This document shows, piece after piece, positions 1-8,882 of a stretch of DNA of 63,325 nucleotides; the stretch's first letter is position 1, and the number at the start of each line of letters is the position of its first letter. The DNA is from CAYTGR01 sp964437445 (GTDB lineage: Bacteria; Chloroflexota; Anaerolineae; B4-G1; SLSP01). The stretch covers positions 1-63,325 of the forward strand of contig CAYTGR010000027.1 of assembly GCA_964437445.1 (NCBI GenBank), read 5' to 3'. Under the pieces are notes generated by a model that made no database searches, was not told where the DNA came from, and worked only from the letters and a program-made list of their open reading frames with translations. Both the position numbers and the translations under genes were made by a program.

Positions 1-8
1 TCCTTCGG

Positions 9-893
9 TTATGGCCAGAGTTCGCGGGCGGTGAAATCCACCCAGTAAAGATCGGTCACGTTGGGGATGGCCTCCCGGAGCGCCTGCCCGATGGCGGTGG
101 GAGGCTGCTCCAGCGCCTGCCACCAGACCCGGTCGGCGGGATAGCCGAACTGAAAGCCAACCGGCGCGGGCGCAAAGGTCTGACCCCACGTGGTAAATTC
201 GTCTACCAGCTGCCCCAGCGTGGCAAATTGCTGGCTATCATCCACAAAGGTAATCCCGTCGCGGTAAGTCGGCGGCATCTTCTCCAGCAGCCAGTGCTTG
301 AGGAACAGCCGGTAGTCCGGGTTGTGACGCCGCACCTGCTCCACCCAGGCGCGCGCTTCCTCGTCGGTCACGGCTTTGCCGTCCGGGTATTCGTTCTGCC
401 GGTACCATTCCACGTCTACGCCCAAGCCGATCACGCTGGGATGCCGGCTGTAGCGGCTCAGCACCAGGTCTATGAGTGTGGGCAGATCCGCCTGGGCCGG
501 CTCCACTTGCAGCCAGACCTGGACGCCTTGCTCGTCAAACCGCTGGAGGTAGGCTTCGTTGAAATCGCTGTAGCTGAAGACGATCTGCTCTGGCCGGGTC
601 TGCTCATCCGGCGCTGGGAAGTTGAGCCAGCAGGTCTCGTCATCCCCCATCACCCCCACGATCCAGATCACGGCCGGCTGCGCGCCGGCAAAGCGAGCGG
701 CCATGTCGCCGGTGGCGTTGAGCCACCAGTCGGCCTGGGGAAAGGGCTGAAGACCGTAAGAGGAGGCCCGCAACCCGGCGCGGAGTGCCGGCGAGGCCGG
801 CGGCGGCTCCGGTCGGCTGGATGACTGGCAGCCGGGCATGATTGCCAGCAGGGCCAGGCTGAGCAGAACGATTCGTGCCATGTTGAGACGCAC
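9..893 (-). CDS. Lipoprotein, glycoside-hydrolase-like TIM-barrel protein of unknown function
   Basis: A 294-residue protein with a lipoprotein signal: a hydrophobic run at residues 7-20 followed by the lipobox-like IMPGC, so the mature protein should start at Cys22 and be anchored outside the membrane. A Ser/Pro-rich linker follows. The remainder has scattered aromatic motifs (GVDVEWY, GFQFGYPADRVWW, DLYWVDF) that suggest a sugar-active TIM barrel, but I cannot name a family and claim no activity. The chosen start is a GTG preceded by GGAGG at about 9 bases; an in-frame ATG four codons on (881) is the alternative. It diverges from the MFS gene at 1015. Seen: lipobox and ORF. Inferred: extracellular carbohydrate-related role. 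Confidence 0.7.
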   Translation of the reverse strand: MRLNMARIVLLSLALLAIMPGCQSSSRPEPPPASPALRAGLRASSYGLQPFPQADWWLNATGDMAARFAGAQPAVIWIVGVMGDDETCWLNFPAPDEQTRPEQIVFSYSDFNEAYLQRFDEQGVQVWLQVEPAQADLPTLIDLVLSRYSRHPSVIGLGVDVEWYRQNEYPDGKAVTDEEARAWVEQVRRHNPDYRLFLKHWLLEKMPPTYRDGITFVDDSQQFATLGQLVDEFTTWGQTFAPAPVGFQFGYPADRVWWQALEQPPTAIGQALREAIPNVTDLYWVDFTARELWP

Positions 894-956
894 AGGAGCT
901 TCCCTCCGCGCGATTGTAACGGAAAAGCGCCGCGCGTCAACCGCCGTGAAAGATGT

Positions 957-984
957 TTGCTTCCAGTTGGTTTCCTGCTATACT
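957..984 (+). promoter_or_regulatory. Putative sigma-70 promoter for the MFS gene
   Basis: A TTGCTT -35-like hexamer at 957-962 and a TATACT -10-like hexamer at 979-984 are separated by 16 bases, 30 bases before the ATG at 1015. This would give a very short 5' leader. Confidence 0.45.
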
Positions 985-1014
985 GCGCCCATCCTACTGC
1001 CTGGAGTGTGCTCC

Positions 1015-2211
1015 ATGTCCGAGCGTAAAGCAATCCGTTATGCATTGTTTGGCCTGCTCTATTTTTCTCAAGGGACTGTGTTGAGCTATTTTACGGCGCT
1101 GAATGCCCTCTATCTGCTGCAAGCCGGTCTGGCGATGACCGACGTGGGCATCTTTGCCACCATCGCCCTGCTGCCCTTCGTGATCAAGATTTTTCTGGGG
1201 ATGTTGAGCGACCGCGTCAACCTGCTGGGACTGGGGCACCGGAAGCCTTACATCCTGATCGGGCTGGCGGTGCAGGCGGCCTGCCTGGTGGTGGTGCCGT
1301 GGGTGGATCCGGCCCGGCAGTACTGGTTGTTTGTGGCGTTGGCCTTCACCTTGCAGATGGGGATGGCGCTGTATGATACCTGTACGGATGGATTGGCCCT
1401 GGATACCACCCCGCCGGGCGAAGAGGGGACGGTGCAGGCCTTTATGGTGGGCGGACGCGCGGCCGGTGTGGTGCTCACCGCTTCGGCGGTGGGACTGCTG
1501 GCGCAAGATGTCGGCTGGCGGGCGGTCTTCTGGCTGCTGGCCGGGCTGACCTTTCTGCCGTTGCCGTTATTGCCGTGGGTCAAAGAGCCGGCCCGCACCA
1601 CCGCGCGCACCTTTGAGTGGCGAGCCTTCGCTGCATTCAAGCAGCGCTCTGTGCTGGCGCTGGCCGGGATAGGATTTATCTTCTTCCTCATCATCGCTGG
1701 AACCAACCAGAACGTCAACCCCTTCCTGGAAGCCACTTTCAACATTGATCTGCGCACGGCCGGCTTTATCACCACGGTCTGGGGGATTGGCGTTGTCTTG
1801 GGGGGGCTGACCGGCGGCGGCTTGATCAGCCGGCTGGGGCAGTCTAAGGCGGTCAGGGTGGCGCTGTTGCTCTCGTTGCTGGTGGGCGTGGCGCTGGCTG
1901 TGCTACCTGGCCTGGGCTGGGCCTGGCCGCTGGTTATTCTGTTCGGGCTTTCGTACGGGACTTACCAGACGCTCTACTTTGCCCTGGCGATGCGCTTCAC
2001 CGATACGCGGATCGCCGCCTCCATGTTCGCCATCCTCATGGCCGTGACCAATGTCGCGCAGGGGGTGGGGATGGGATTGAGCGGGGCGCTGGCCGATGGC
2101 GTGGGTTTCCGTTGGGCGTTTGTGATCCTGGCGGCCTTTAACCTGCTGATTTTGCCGTTGCTCCCCGTGGTGTTCAAGGTGCACCCGGCGCAGGAAGAGG
2201 GCAAACGCTAA
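1015..2211 (+). CDS. MFS transporter (AmpG/folate-biopterin-transporter-like)
   Basis: A 398-residue membrane protein with about 12 hydrophobic segments and major-facilitator features, including the loop motif GMLSDRVNLLGLGHRKPY between helices 2 and 3 (D-R...G-R/K-P type). The frame is open from 838, but ATG 1015 has GGAG eight bases upstream and a promoter-like sequence just before it, so the longer form is rejected. The protein probably exports or imports a small solute by proton-coupled transport; the substrate cannot be read from sequence. It stands alone, divergent from the lipoprotein gene. A short copy of the dispersed intergenic palindrome follows its stop codon. Alternative: a PucC-like family member. 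Confidence 0.8.
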   Translation: MSERKAIRYALFGLLYFSQGTVLSYFTALNALYLLQAGLAMTDVGIFATIALLPFVIKIFLGMLSDRVNLLGLGHRKPYILIGLAVQAACLVVVPWVDPARQYWLFVALAFTLQMGMALYDTCTDGLALDTTPPGEEGTVQAFMVGGRAAGVVLTASAVGLLAQDVGWRAVFWLLAGLTFLPLPLLPWVKEPARTTARTFEWRAFAAFKQRSVLALAGIGFIFFLIIAGTNQNVNPFLEATFNIDLRTAGFITTVWGIGVVLGGLTGGGLISRLGQSKAVRVALLLSLLVGVALAVLPGLGWAWPLVILFGLSYGTYQTLYFALAMRFTDTRIAASMFAILMAVTNVAQGVGMGLSGALADGVGFRWAFVILAAFNLLILPLLPVVFKVHPAQEEGKR

Positions 2212-2238
2212 AGAGCCCACTGCCCTGGTTTCTGGTTT

Positions 2239-2270
2239 GTAGTAAGGCGCTTCAGCGCGTCACTACGAAC
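2239..2270. repeat. Dispersed intergenic palindrome, short form (copy A)
   Basis: GTAGTAAGGCGCTTCAGCGC followed by GTCACTACGAAC: GTAGT and ACTAC ends flank a GCGC-rich core. Six other copies or remnants are found at 13195, 18041, 26288, 48576, 59705 and 63283. This copy lacks the second half (GACGGCGCT.AAGCGCC) of the full element. Confidence 0.75.
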
Positions 2271-2309
2271 GGCGCTACGGGGCCGCATTGAGAAAACAAT
2301 CGCGCGTGA

Positions 2310-2337
2310 TTGACAAATTGCCCCACCGGGGTATACT
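2310..2337 (+). promoter_or_regulatory. Promoter of the ABC-F attenuator transcript
   Basis: A perfect TTGACA at 2310-2315 and TATACT at 2332-2337 with a 16-base spacer. Transcription would begin near 2344, some 40 bases before a small leader ORF and about 200 bases before the ABC-F start codon. It is one of the best promoter matches in the window. Confidence 0.7.
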
Positions 2338-2382
2338 AACGTCGTTGTTCAAGCTGATCTGCTATTAAGGTGAGGAACAGGA

Positions 2383-2436
2383 ATGACGGACATCGCTACA
2401 CTCTCTGGATTTGGGGCAGGCGTGCCACCTTCCTGA
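2383..2436 (+). CDS. 17-residue leader peptide upstream of the ABC-F gene
   Basis: The ORF encodes MTDIATLSGFGAGVPPS and has GAGG seven bases before its ATG. It lies between a strong promoter (2310) and an intrinsic terminator (2476). Its last codons (Val-Pro-Pro-Ser-stop) contain CGTGCCACCTT (2421-2431), which can pair with GAGGTCCCACG (2491-2501) in the 3' arm of the terminator: 4 bp and 5 bp around a 2x2 mismatch. This layout matches the leader peptides that control antibiotic-resistance ABC-F genes by ribosome-mediated attenuation. Translation and regulation are inferred; the ORF, spacing and pairing are seen. Confidence 0.6.
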   Translation: MTDIATLSGFGAGVPPS

Positions 2437-2475
2437 GCGCGTAGCTGGGTCGCGTCAATCAGTTTGATTGTTTCT

Positions 2476-2510
2476 AAGCCGTGGGAGCCTGAGGTCCCAC
2501 GGCTTTTTTG
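2476..2510 (+). terminator. Intrinsic terminator/attenuator upstream of the ABC-F gene
   Basis: An 11-bp perfect stem (AAGCCGTGGGA at 2476-2486, TCCCACGGCTT at 2495-2505) with an 8-base loop runs into a T tract. It sits 39 bases before the ABC-F start codon, inside that gene's own leader. Small upstream hairpins (CAATCA/TGATTG at 2456-2470, and CGCG/CGCG around 2438-2454) lie between the leader peptide and the terminator. Confidence 0.85.
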
Positions 2511-2548
2511 TTTGCCTGGGGCCAGGGCCGTTAAAGTGAGGAGGGCCT

Positions 2549-4207
2549 ATGTTGAGAGTATCTAATGTGAGCAAACGGTATGGGGATGAGGTTATTTTGG
2601 ACCGGGTTTCCTTTGTCGTCAATGCCGGTGAGCGGGTGGGCTTAATTGGACCGAACGGCGGGGGAAAATCCACGCTGTTGCGGATCATTGCGGGCCAGGA
2701 ACAGCTGGAGCGAGGTGGGGTGCAATGGGATCCGCCCGCGCTGCGCTACGGTTATCTGGCCCAGGGCGTCGTCTGCCCGCCGGGGACAACGGTGACCGAC
2801 TGGCTCCAGGTGGGCGGGCGGGCGTTGGCGACCGCCGAAGCGGAGGTCGCGCGCCTCGCGGCGGCGCTTGCCACGGCGACCGGCGCGGAGCAGGCGCATC
2901 TGCTGGAGGCCTACGGGCATGCGCTGGCGGACCTGGAAGCGCTCACTACGCAGCCGGATGAGCACGACGCGGCCGCGGTCCTGGCCGGGTTGGGGCTGCA
3001 CGATCTGCCGTTGGAGACGTCGGTCGTCACGTTGAGCGGCGGCCAGAAGACCCGGCTGAGCCTGGCACGGCTGTTGCTGGCCCAACCGCAGCTGCTCCTG
3101 CTGGACGAACCGACCAACCATCTGGACATCACCGCGTTGGAGTGGCTGGAGGGCTGGCTGCAACGGTATCCCGGCGCGGCGTTGATCGTCTCGCACGACC
3201 GGGCCTTTCTGGACAACACCGTGACCCGCATCTTAGACCTGGACCCGGTGACACACACGGTGACCGAATACGCCGGTAACTACTCGGCTTACCTCGCGGT
3301 GTGGGAGCAGCGGCGGGATAAGCAGTGGGCGCAGTGGCGCGACGAGCAGGCGGAGGCCCGCCGGTTGCGCCAGGACATCGCCCGGACGAAAGAGCAGGCG
3401 TTGTACGTGGAGCGGACGACCACCTCAGGCCAGCCGGGTGTCCGCCGGTATGCCAAGAAGGTCGCCCGAAAGGCGCTATCGCGCGAGCGCCGGCTGGAAC
3501 GTTACCTGGAAAGCGACGAGCGGGTGGAGAAGCCGCGGCAACAATGGCAAATGAAGCTGGAGTTTGTGGCAACTCCGCCCAGTGGCCAGGACGTGCTGAT
3601 CCTGGAGGGAGTGGCGGCCGGCTACAACGGAGTGCCGCTCTTCGCCGGCGCGACGGAGACGTTGCGGGCCGGGGAACGGGTGGCGCTCGTCGGGCCGAAC
3701 GGCGCGGGCAAGACGACGCTCCTGCGGGTGATCTTAGGGGAGCTCGCGCCCCTGGCGGGCCGGGTGCGCCTGGGCACGAATGTCAAGGTGGGCTACTACG
3801 CCCAGGAGCAGGAGACGTTGGAGCCGGATAGCACGCCGTTGGAGACCGTTCGCGCCGTGGCGGCGCTTTCGGAGACGGAAGTGCGCTCGTTCTTGCACTA
3901 CTTTCTCTTCGCCGGCGATGATGTTTTTGTGCCGGTGCGCGCGTTGAGCTACGGCGAGCGGGCGCGGCTGGTGCTGGCCCGGCTCGTGGCGACGGGGTGC
4001 AATTTCCTGGTGCTGGATGAGCCGATCAATCACCTGGATATCCCCAGCCGGGCGCGCTTTGAGCAGGCGATGACTGCCTTCACCGGGACGGTGCTGGCGG
4101 TGGTCCACGATCGCTACTTCATCCGCGAGTTCGCCACCCGCATCTGGACCATCGCCGACGGGCAGTTGCGGAGCTATCTGGAACTGGACGATCTGCACTT
4201 GAGCTGA
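2549..4207 (+). CDS. ABC-F family ATPase (ribosome-acting)
   Basis: A 552-residue protein with two ABC nucleotide-binding domains and no membrane segments, typical of ABC-F translation factors that bind the ribosomal E site and either relieve stalls or protect against antibiotics. Domain 1 has Walker A GPNGGGKST (about residues 34-42), signature LSGGQKTRL and Walker B LLLLDEPTNHLD. Domain 2 has GPNGAGKTT, a diverged signature LSYGERARL and a Walker B reading VLDEPINHLD (Thr to Ile). A charged interdomain linker (about residues 240-330, Arg/Lys/Glu-rich) matches the P-site tRNA interaction motif region. GTGAGGAGGG directly before ATG 2549 is a strong ribosome site. The leader-peptide/terminator arrangement upstream favours drug- or stall-inducible expression. 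The subfamily is unresolved. Confidence 0.88.
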   Translation: MLRVSNVSKRYGDEVILDRVSFVVNAGERVGLIGPNGGGKSTLLRIIAGQEQLERGGVQWDPPALRYGYLAQGVVCPPGTTVTDWLQVGGRALATAEAEVARLAAALATATGAEQAHLLEAYGHALADLEALTTQPDEHDAAAVLAGLGLHDLPLETSVVTLSGGQKTRLSLARLLLAQPQLLLLDEPTNHLDITALEWLEGWLQRYPGAALIVSHDRAFLDNTVTRILDLDPVTHTVTEYAGNYSAYLAVWEQRRDKQWAQWRDEQAEARRLRQDIARTKEQALYVERTTTSGQPGVRRYAKKVARKALSRERRLERYLESDERVEKPRQQWQMKLEFVATPPSGQDVLILEGVAAGYNGVPLFAGATETLRAGERVALVGPNGAGKTTLLRVILGELAPLAGRVRLGTNVKVGYYAQEQETLEPDSTPLETVRAVAALSETEVRSFLHYFLFAGDDVFVPVRALSYGERARLVLARLVATGCNFLVLDEPINHLDIPSRARFEQAMTAFTGTVLAVVHDRYFIREFATRIWTIADGQLRSYLELDDLHLS

Positions 4208-4231
4208 CAGGCGCAGCCGGCGGAAGATAAG

Positions 4232-4271
4232 GGGGGATTTTGTGCGGACCTTGCCGCGCGCAAAATCCCCC
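4232..4271. terminator. Long hairpin after the ABC-F gene (GGGGATTTTG family)
   Basis: A 15-bp stem, GGGGGATTTTGTGCG (4232-4246) against CGCGCAAAATCCCCC (4257-4271) with one G-T pair, lies 24 bases after the ABC-F stop. There is no T tract, so it may end transcripts in a Rho-assisted way, protect the 3' end, or be a repeat. The same word forms the perfect palindrome at 31890-31919. Confidence 0.6.
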
Positions 4272-4378
4272 TGTAATATCTCCCGGTGCACGTAACACGC
4301 CGGGAGTGGTAACTTACGCCAGTTGCGCTACAATGGCAACCGGCAAGAATCTTGAGCATCTTTCGTGAGGGGGGGCCT

Positions 4379-5803
4379 ATGTCGTTGAAGGCTGACGAAA
4401 TCGGTGCGGCTAAGGATCACTCATCCGTGGTGGGATTGATCCAGCAGGCCGAAGCCTGCCTGGTGCGCCACGAGGCTGCCGCTGCGCTGGGCGTGGCTGA
4501 ACAGGGGGTGCAGGCGCTGACCGGCGCCCCCTTGGACGAGTCGGCCCGGCGACTGCTGGCGCGGCTGTACACTCTTCAAAGCCGCGCCTTGACCGCGCTG
4601 GGCGAACGCGACCGGGCCTGGCAGGCTGTGACCCAGGCATTGACCCTCCGGCCCGACGACGTGGACGCTTTGATCCAGCGGGGCTGGCTTTACCGGGATG
4701 AGGGAGAGGCGGAGGCGGCCTTACGTGACCTGGATCAGGCTCTAACGCTGGATGAGCGCTCCGCCAGCGCCCATCTGGCCCGGGGGATGGTCCGCGAGAG
4801 GGTGGGGGACAGCGCCGGGGCGCTGGCCGACTATGACCGGGCGGTAGCGTTGAATGACCGGCTGGCACTGGCCTGGAGCCAGCGCGCCCGGCTGCTCGCT
4901 GCGCGCGGCGAGGTCGCCGTAGCCGAGCGCGACTTCACGACTGCGCTCCGGCTGGATCCGCATTTACTGGAGCCCTACACCCACCTGGTTTACCTGGCCC
5001 GGCAAAGGGGCGATCTGCGGGGGGCATTGCAGATCGTGGAACTGGGCCTGCGGTATCACCCTGGCGAGCCTGAGCTGCTGCTCCAGCAGGCGTACACGTG
5101 GGTGGATCAAGGGGATCTCTCTCAGGCGTTGTCGTTGGTGGAGGGGGTGCTCGCCGCTCAGCCCGATCACGCGGGCACGCTGGCGCTGCGCGGCCAGATC
5201 CACGGGCGCAGCGGCAACCTGGCGGCGGCACTGGCCGACCTGGAGCGGGCCGTGGCGCTGGATCCCGGCGACGCGGAAGCTCACTTCAACTACGCGCTGG
5301 CTAATTTCTACGCCCACCGGCTGACGGAGGCGTTCGCGGCACTGCTCCGGGTGTTGCAGCTGACGCCGGGCGACCAGGAGGCGCTGCAGTGGCGCCCCCG
5401 GTTGGCCGGGCAGCTGGGGCTGGAACCGTGGGATCGGGCGGCTCGCGTGCTGGAGCATTTCGCGTATTCACACTGCGGCCCTGGCCGGGATTGGAAGGTG
5501 GAGATCCGCCAGATGCACACTTTCCACCCCAATGGGGAGATAGAGACGTATAACGCCGCCGTGTTAGATCCAGGCCCGCGTTCGGCGCTGCTGCTCGTGG
5601 TCAAACTGACGCCCGACGGCTACTGCGTTGAGGTTATGGCTGAGCTGGCGGTCCCCGATGCGCCGCGCACGCCGTTTACGGTCGTGGCAGAGCGGACGGT
5701 GCCGCAGGACCCTGACCGGCTCCTGGCGCAACTCAACCGGCTGGTGACGGAGGGCGTGCTGCGTTGTACCGGCCGCCGGTTGCAGTTGGGGGCGCTGGCA
5801 TAA
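4379..5803 (+). CDS. Tetratricopeptide repeat (TPR) protein
   Basis: A 474-residue soluble protein made largely of TPR units: repeated A..A..D...A..L.P....A...R pairs run from about residue 55 to 350, for example ALRDLDQALTLDERSASAHL, ALADYDRAVALNDRLALAW and ALADLERAVALDPGDAEAHF. About ten helix-pair repeats should form a superhelical protein-binding scaffold. The last ~110 residues differ and contain a beta-rich segment that I do not recognise. A TTG codon at 4352 extends the frame, but ATG 4379 is preceded by GAGGGGGGG and is preferred. No signal peptide is visible, so it is probably cytoplasmic. Its partner is unknown. Confidence 0.82.
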   Translation: MSLKADEIGAAKDHSSVVGLIQQAEACLVRHEAAAALGVAEQGVQALTGAPLDESARRLLARLYTLQSRALTALGERDRAWQAVTQALTLRPDDVDALIQRGWLYRDEGEAEAALRDLDQALTLDERSASAHLARGMVRERVGDSAGALADYDRAVALNDRLALAWSQRARLLAARGEVAVAERDFTTALRLDPHLLEPYTHLVYLARQRGDLRGALQIVELGLRYHPGEPELLLQQAYTWVDQGDLSQALSLVEGVLAAQPDHAGTLALRGQIHGRSGNLAAALADLERAVALDPGDAEAHFNYALANFYAHRLTEAFAALLRVLQLTPGDQEALQWRPRLAGQLGLEPWDRAARVLEHFAYSHCGPGRDWKVEIRQMHTFHPNGEIETYNAAVLDPGPRSALLLVVKLTPDGYCVEVMAELAVPDAPRTPFTVVAERTVPQDPDRLLAQLNRLVTEGVLRCTGRRLQLGALA

Positions 5804-5831
5804 GCGTTGTTTATGGGATATAGCGGGCAGT

Positions 5832-5860
5832 TTCTGCATTCCCCTGTTCCGGTGTATAAT
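5832..5860 (+). promoter_or_regulatory. Putative promoter of dinG
   Basis: A consensus TATAAT lies at 5855-5860 with a weak TTCTGC at 5832-5837 and a 17-base spacer. The -10 box is only 26 bases before the dinG start codon, so the leader would be about 20 bases. Confidence 0.45.
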
Positions 5861-5886
5861 CGCCCTACTGTCACCGGAGTAAAAGC

Positions 5887-8778
5887 ATGGCAAAAACTTA
5901 CGTTTCACTGGACCTGGAAACAACCGGCCTGAACGCCGACGGGGATGCCATCATAGAGATTGGCGCCCTCCGTTTCCAGGGCGACCACGAGCTGGAGACT
6001 TTCAACACCTTTGTTAACCCTGGCCGGCCGATCCCGCGCTTCGTCACCGAATTGACCGGCATCACCGATGCCCACGTCGCCGACGCTCCTCCTGTGCGGA
6101 CGGTTGTGCGCCAGCTGGCTGATTTTGTGGGCCGCGATCCCATCGTCGGCCACAACATTGGCTTTGACCTGGGCTTTTTGCGCCGGCATACCAACACGCT
6201 GAACAGCAACGCCGTCATTGATACGTTTGAGCTGGCCGGCATCTTAGTGCCTCACGCCGGGCGTTATTCGCTGGCTAACCTGGTGTCGGAGATGGGGATT
6301 GATCTGCCGCCTCAGACCCACCGGGCGCTGGACGATGCGCGGATGGCCCATGCGCTGTTCGTGGCGTTGCTGGCGCGGGCGGAACAGCTGCCGTCCGACG
6401 TGTTGCAGGAGATCGTCCGCCAGGCCGAGCTGTTGCGCTGGGGGCCCCTCTCCTTTTTCCGCGACGCGCAGGCGGTGCGCTCGCGCCGGGGGTTCAGCGG
6501 TGGGATCGGAGCGCAGCTGGCGGCCCGGCGCGGCGGCGATGCGGCCGGGCCATTATTCTTGCCGGAGGAGGAGGGCGAACCGCTCCAGCCCCGCGATCCG
6601 CCCCTCCTGTTGGACGTGGACGCGCTGACGGCGCTGTTGGCCGCCGGGGGCGCGTTGGCGGCGGCCTTCCCCGATTATGAGTATCGCCCGCAACAGGTGG
6701 CGATGCTGCAGGCGGTGGCTCAAGCCTTCAACCTCGGCCAGCATCTGTTGGTAGAGGCCGGCACCGGCACCGGTAAATCCCTGGCCTATTTGCTGCCGGC
6801 GCTCACCTGGGCCACCCAAAACGGCCAGCGGGTGGTGATCTCCACCAACACGATCAATTTGCAGGAGCAGCTGGCCAACAAAGATCTGCCGGCCCTGGCC
6901 GGCCTGCTGCCCTTTGAGTTCCGGGCGATGATCCTCAAGGGGCGCTCGCATTACCTTTGCCGGCGCCAGTTGCAGCAGTTGCGTCAACGCGGCCCGGCCA
7001 CCGAGGACGAGCTGCGCGTTCTGGCCAAGGTCTTGCTCTGGCTGCCCAACACTTTGGATGGCGACGGCGATCCGCTGTTCCTCCCCACGCCGGGTGAGCG
7101 GGCCGTCTGGCGCTCGCTTTCCGCCGAAACGGAGAACTGCACCCCTGATCAATGCCCCTACTTTGAGGACGGCGGCTGCTTTTTCTACCGGGCGCGCAAC
7201 CGCGCGGAGACCGCGCACCTGCTCATCGTCAACCACGCGCTGTTGCTGGCCGACGTCGCCGCCGACAACCGGGTTTTGCCGGAATACAACCTGCTCGTGC
7301 TGGACGAGGCGCACCATCTGGAGCGCGCCGTCACCGACGCCCTGCGCTTCTCCGTGGAGCGAATGACGGTCCGGATGTTATTTGAGGAGCTTGTGCGCGG
7401 GCGCGCCGCCTATCCCAGCCTGCTGGACGAGGTGCGCGCCGCGCTGCCGGCCATCCCCCGGCGGGCGGCGGAGGTTCTCTATCAGGCCCTGGATCGGATT
7501 GAGGAGGCCGCCGAGCGCACCGCCAACCGGATGGAGGAGTTTTTTGACGCACTCGCTGACTTTTTGAAGGAGCACGGCTCTGGCAACGAAGAGGCCTACG
7601 GCGTGCGCCTGCGGGTGACCGGTGGGCTGCGCACCCAGCCCGGCTGGGAAAAGGTGGAGCTGGCGTGGGATCTGGCCGTGCCGCACTTCGGGACGCTGGT
7701 AGACGGGCTCGGCCGGCTCCAGGACGCGCTGGATGACCTCAGCGCGGCCGACCTGCCGGCGGTGGCGTCGCTGCCGCCGCGTGTCCAGGGAGTGACCTCC
7801 CGCCTGGCGGAGCTCCACGACCAGCTGAAGAGCGCCGTTGCGGACCCGGAGCCGAACGTTATCTACTGGATTGAGGAAGAGCGCAACGGCCTGACGTTGG
7901 CGCTCAATGCCGTCCCGCTGCGGGTCGGGCCACTGGTGCGGGAGCACCTGCTGCAGAAAAAGCGTTCGGTCGTGTTGACCTCGGCCACGTTGCGGGTGGG
8001 GGGCTCCTTTGATTACCTCCGCGATCGGCTGGAGGCCTGGGAGGCCGACGAACTGGCGGTTGGTTCCCCGTTTGATTACGCGGCGTCGGTCTTGCTGTAC
8101 GTCGTGACCGACGTCCCGGAACCGGGGCAACCGGGCCATCAACGCGCCGTGGAGCAGACCCTGACCGCTCTCTTTGAGGCGACGGAAGGACGGGGGCTGG
8201 CGCTCTTCACGGCCTACAGCCAGCTCCAGACGACGGCGCAGGCAATCACGCCGGCGCTGGCCCGTAAGCAGATCACCGTTTATACCCAGGGCAGTGGCTC
8301 TTCCCGCGCGCAATTGCTGGCGAACTTCAAGCGCGGCAACCGGGCGGTGCTGTTAGGCACGCGCTCTTTCTGGGAAGGGGTGGACGTGCCGGGCGAGGCG
8401 CTCTCCTGTCTGGCAATCGTCAAGCTGCCCTTTGACGTGCCCAATGATCCCATCATCGCGGCCCGCGCCGAGACTTACGACGATCCTTTCAACGAGTACA
8501 GCGTGCCGGAGGCGGTGCTGCGTTTCTTGCAGGGCTTCGGGCGGCTGATCCGCACCAAGACCGACCGGGGCATTGTCGTGGTGTTGGACCGGCGGCTGTT
8601 GACCAAGGCGTATGGGCGGCGTTTCCTGGATTCGCTGCCGGGGCCGACCATCCGGAAGGGGACGGCGGCCGCGCTGCCGGAGATCGCGGCGCTCTGGCTG
8701 GCCCAAGCGCCGCTCCCGCCGGCCGAGCCGGAGCCCGTGCGTTCCAGGGCGCCTGTTTTTGAAGAACCGCCGTGGTGA
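5887..8778 (+). CDS. dinG: DinG-type ATP-dependent helicase with N-terminal DnaQ-like 3'-5' exonuclease
   Basis: A 963-residue fusion. Residues 4-165 form a DEDDh exonuclease: ExoI SLDLETTG (Asp9, Glu11), ExoII GHNIGFDLGFL (about 90-100) and ExoIII HRALDDA (about 145). The helicase follows: Walker A EAGTGTGKS (about 290-298), DEAH box LVLDEAHHLE (about 468-477) and four cysteines in the XPD/DinG iron-sulfur position (one in HYLCRR, three in ENCTPDQCPYFEDGGC). Conserved helicase domain 2 motifs include GTRSFWEGVDVPG and the QGFGRLIR motif VI. The fused exonuclease is the arrangement seen in Gram-positive-type DinG. It probably unwinds damaged or structured DNA, and degrades 3' ends. GGAG lies eight bases before ATG 5887. 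All key residues appear present. Confidence 0.92.
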   Translation: MAKTYVSLDLETTGLNADGDAIIEIGALRFQGDHELETFNTFVNPGRPIPRFVTELTGITDAHVADAPPVRTVVRQLADFVGRDPIVGHNIGFDLGFLRRHTNTLNSNAVIDTFELAGILVPHAGRYSLANLVSEMGIDLPPQTHRALDDARMAHALFVALLARAEQLPSDVLQEIVRQAELLRWGPLSFFRDAQAVRSRRGFSGGIGAQLAARRGGDAAGPLFLPEEEGEPLQPRDPPLLLDVDALTALLAAGGALAAAFPDYEYRPQQVAMLQAVAQAFNLGQHLLVEAGTGTGKSLAYLLPALTWATQNGQRVVISTNTINLQEQLANKDLPALAGLLPFEFRAMILKGRSHYLCRRQLQQLRQRGPATEDELRVLAKVLLWLPNTLDGDGDPLFLPTPGERAVWRSLSAETENCTPDQCPYFEDGGCFFYRARNRAETAHLLIVNHALLLADVAADNRVLPEYNLLVLDEAHHLERAVTDALRFSVERMTVRMLFEELVRGRAAYPSLLDEVRAALPAIPRRAAEVLYQALDRIEEAAERTANRMEEFFDALADFLKEHGSGNEEAYGVRLRVTGGLRTQPGWEKVELAWDLAVPHFGTLVDGLGRLQDALDDLSAADLPAVASLPPRVQGVTSRLAELHDQLKSAVADPEPNVIYWIEEERNGLTLALNAVPLRVGPLVREHLLQKKRSVVLTSATLRVGGSFDYLRDRLEAWEADELAVGSPFDYAASVLLYVVTDVPEPGQPGHQRAVEQTLTALFEATEGRGLALFTAYSQLQTTAQAITPALARKQITVYTQGSGSSRAQLLANFKRGNRAVLLGTRSFWEGVDVPGEALSCLAIVKLPFDVPNDPIIAARAETYDDPFNEYSVPEAVLRFLQGFGRLIRTKTDRGIVVVLDRRLLTKAYGRRFLDSLPGPTIRKGTAAALPEIAALWLAQAPLPPAEPEPVRSRAPVFEEPPW

Positions 8779-8882
8779 GACGGAAAACGTGAAGCGTGAG
8801 ACGTGAGACGTGAAACGGGAAACGGGAAGCGTGAAACGGGAAACGTGAAACGGGAGGCGTGAAGCGTGAAACGGGAAACGTC
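8779..8882 (+). repeat. Tandem purine-rich ACGTGAAAC/ACGGGAAAC words
   Basis: The intergenic region after dinG consists of imperfect 7-8 base words (GTGAGAC, GTGAAAC, GGGAAAC, GGGAAGC) repeated about a dozen times. It is followed at 8898-8940 by TTGATTC/TGATTCT words. The same word family recurs in inverted form at 21918-22002. No coding sequence is supported here. Confidence 0.75.

Noticed and set aside
838..1014. N-terminal extension of the MFS transporter
   Set aside because: It has no ribosome site, reads over the divergent lipoprotein promoter region, and the ATG at 1015 has both a promoter and GGAG.
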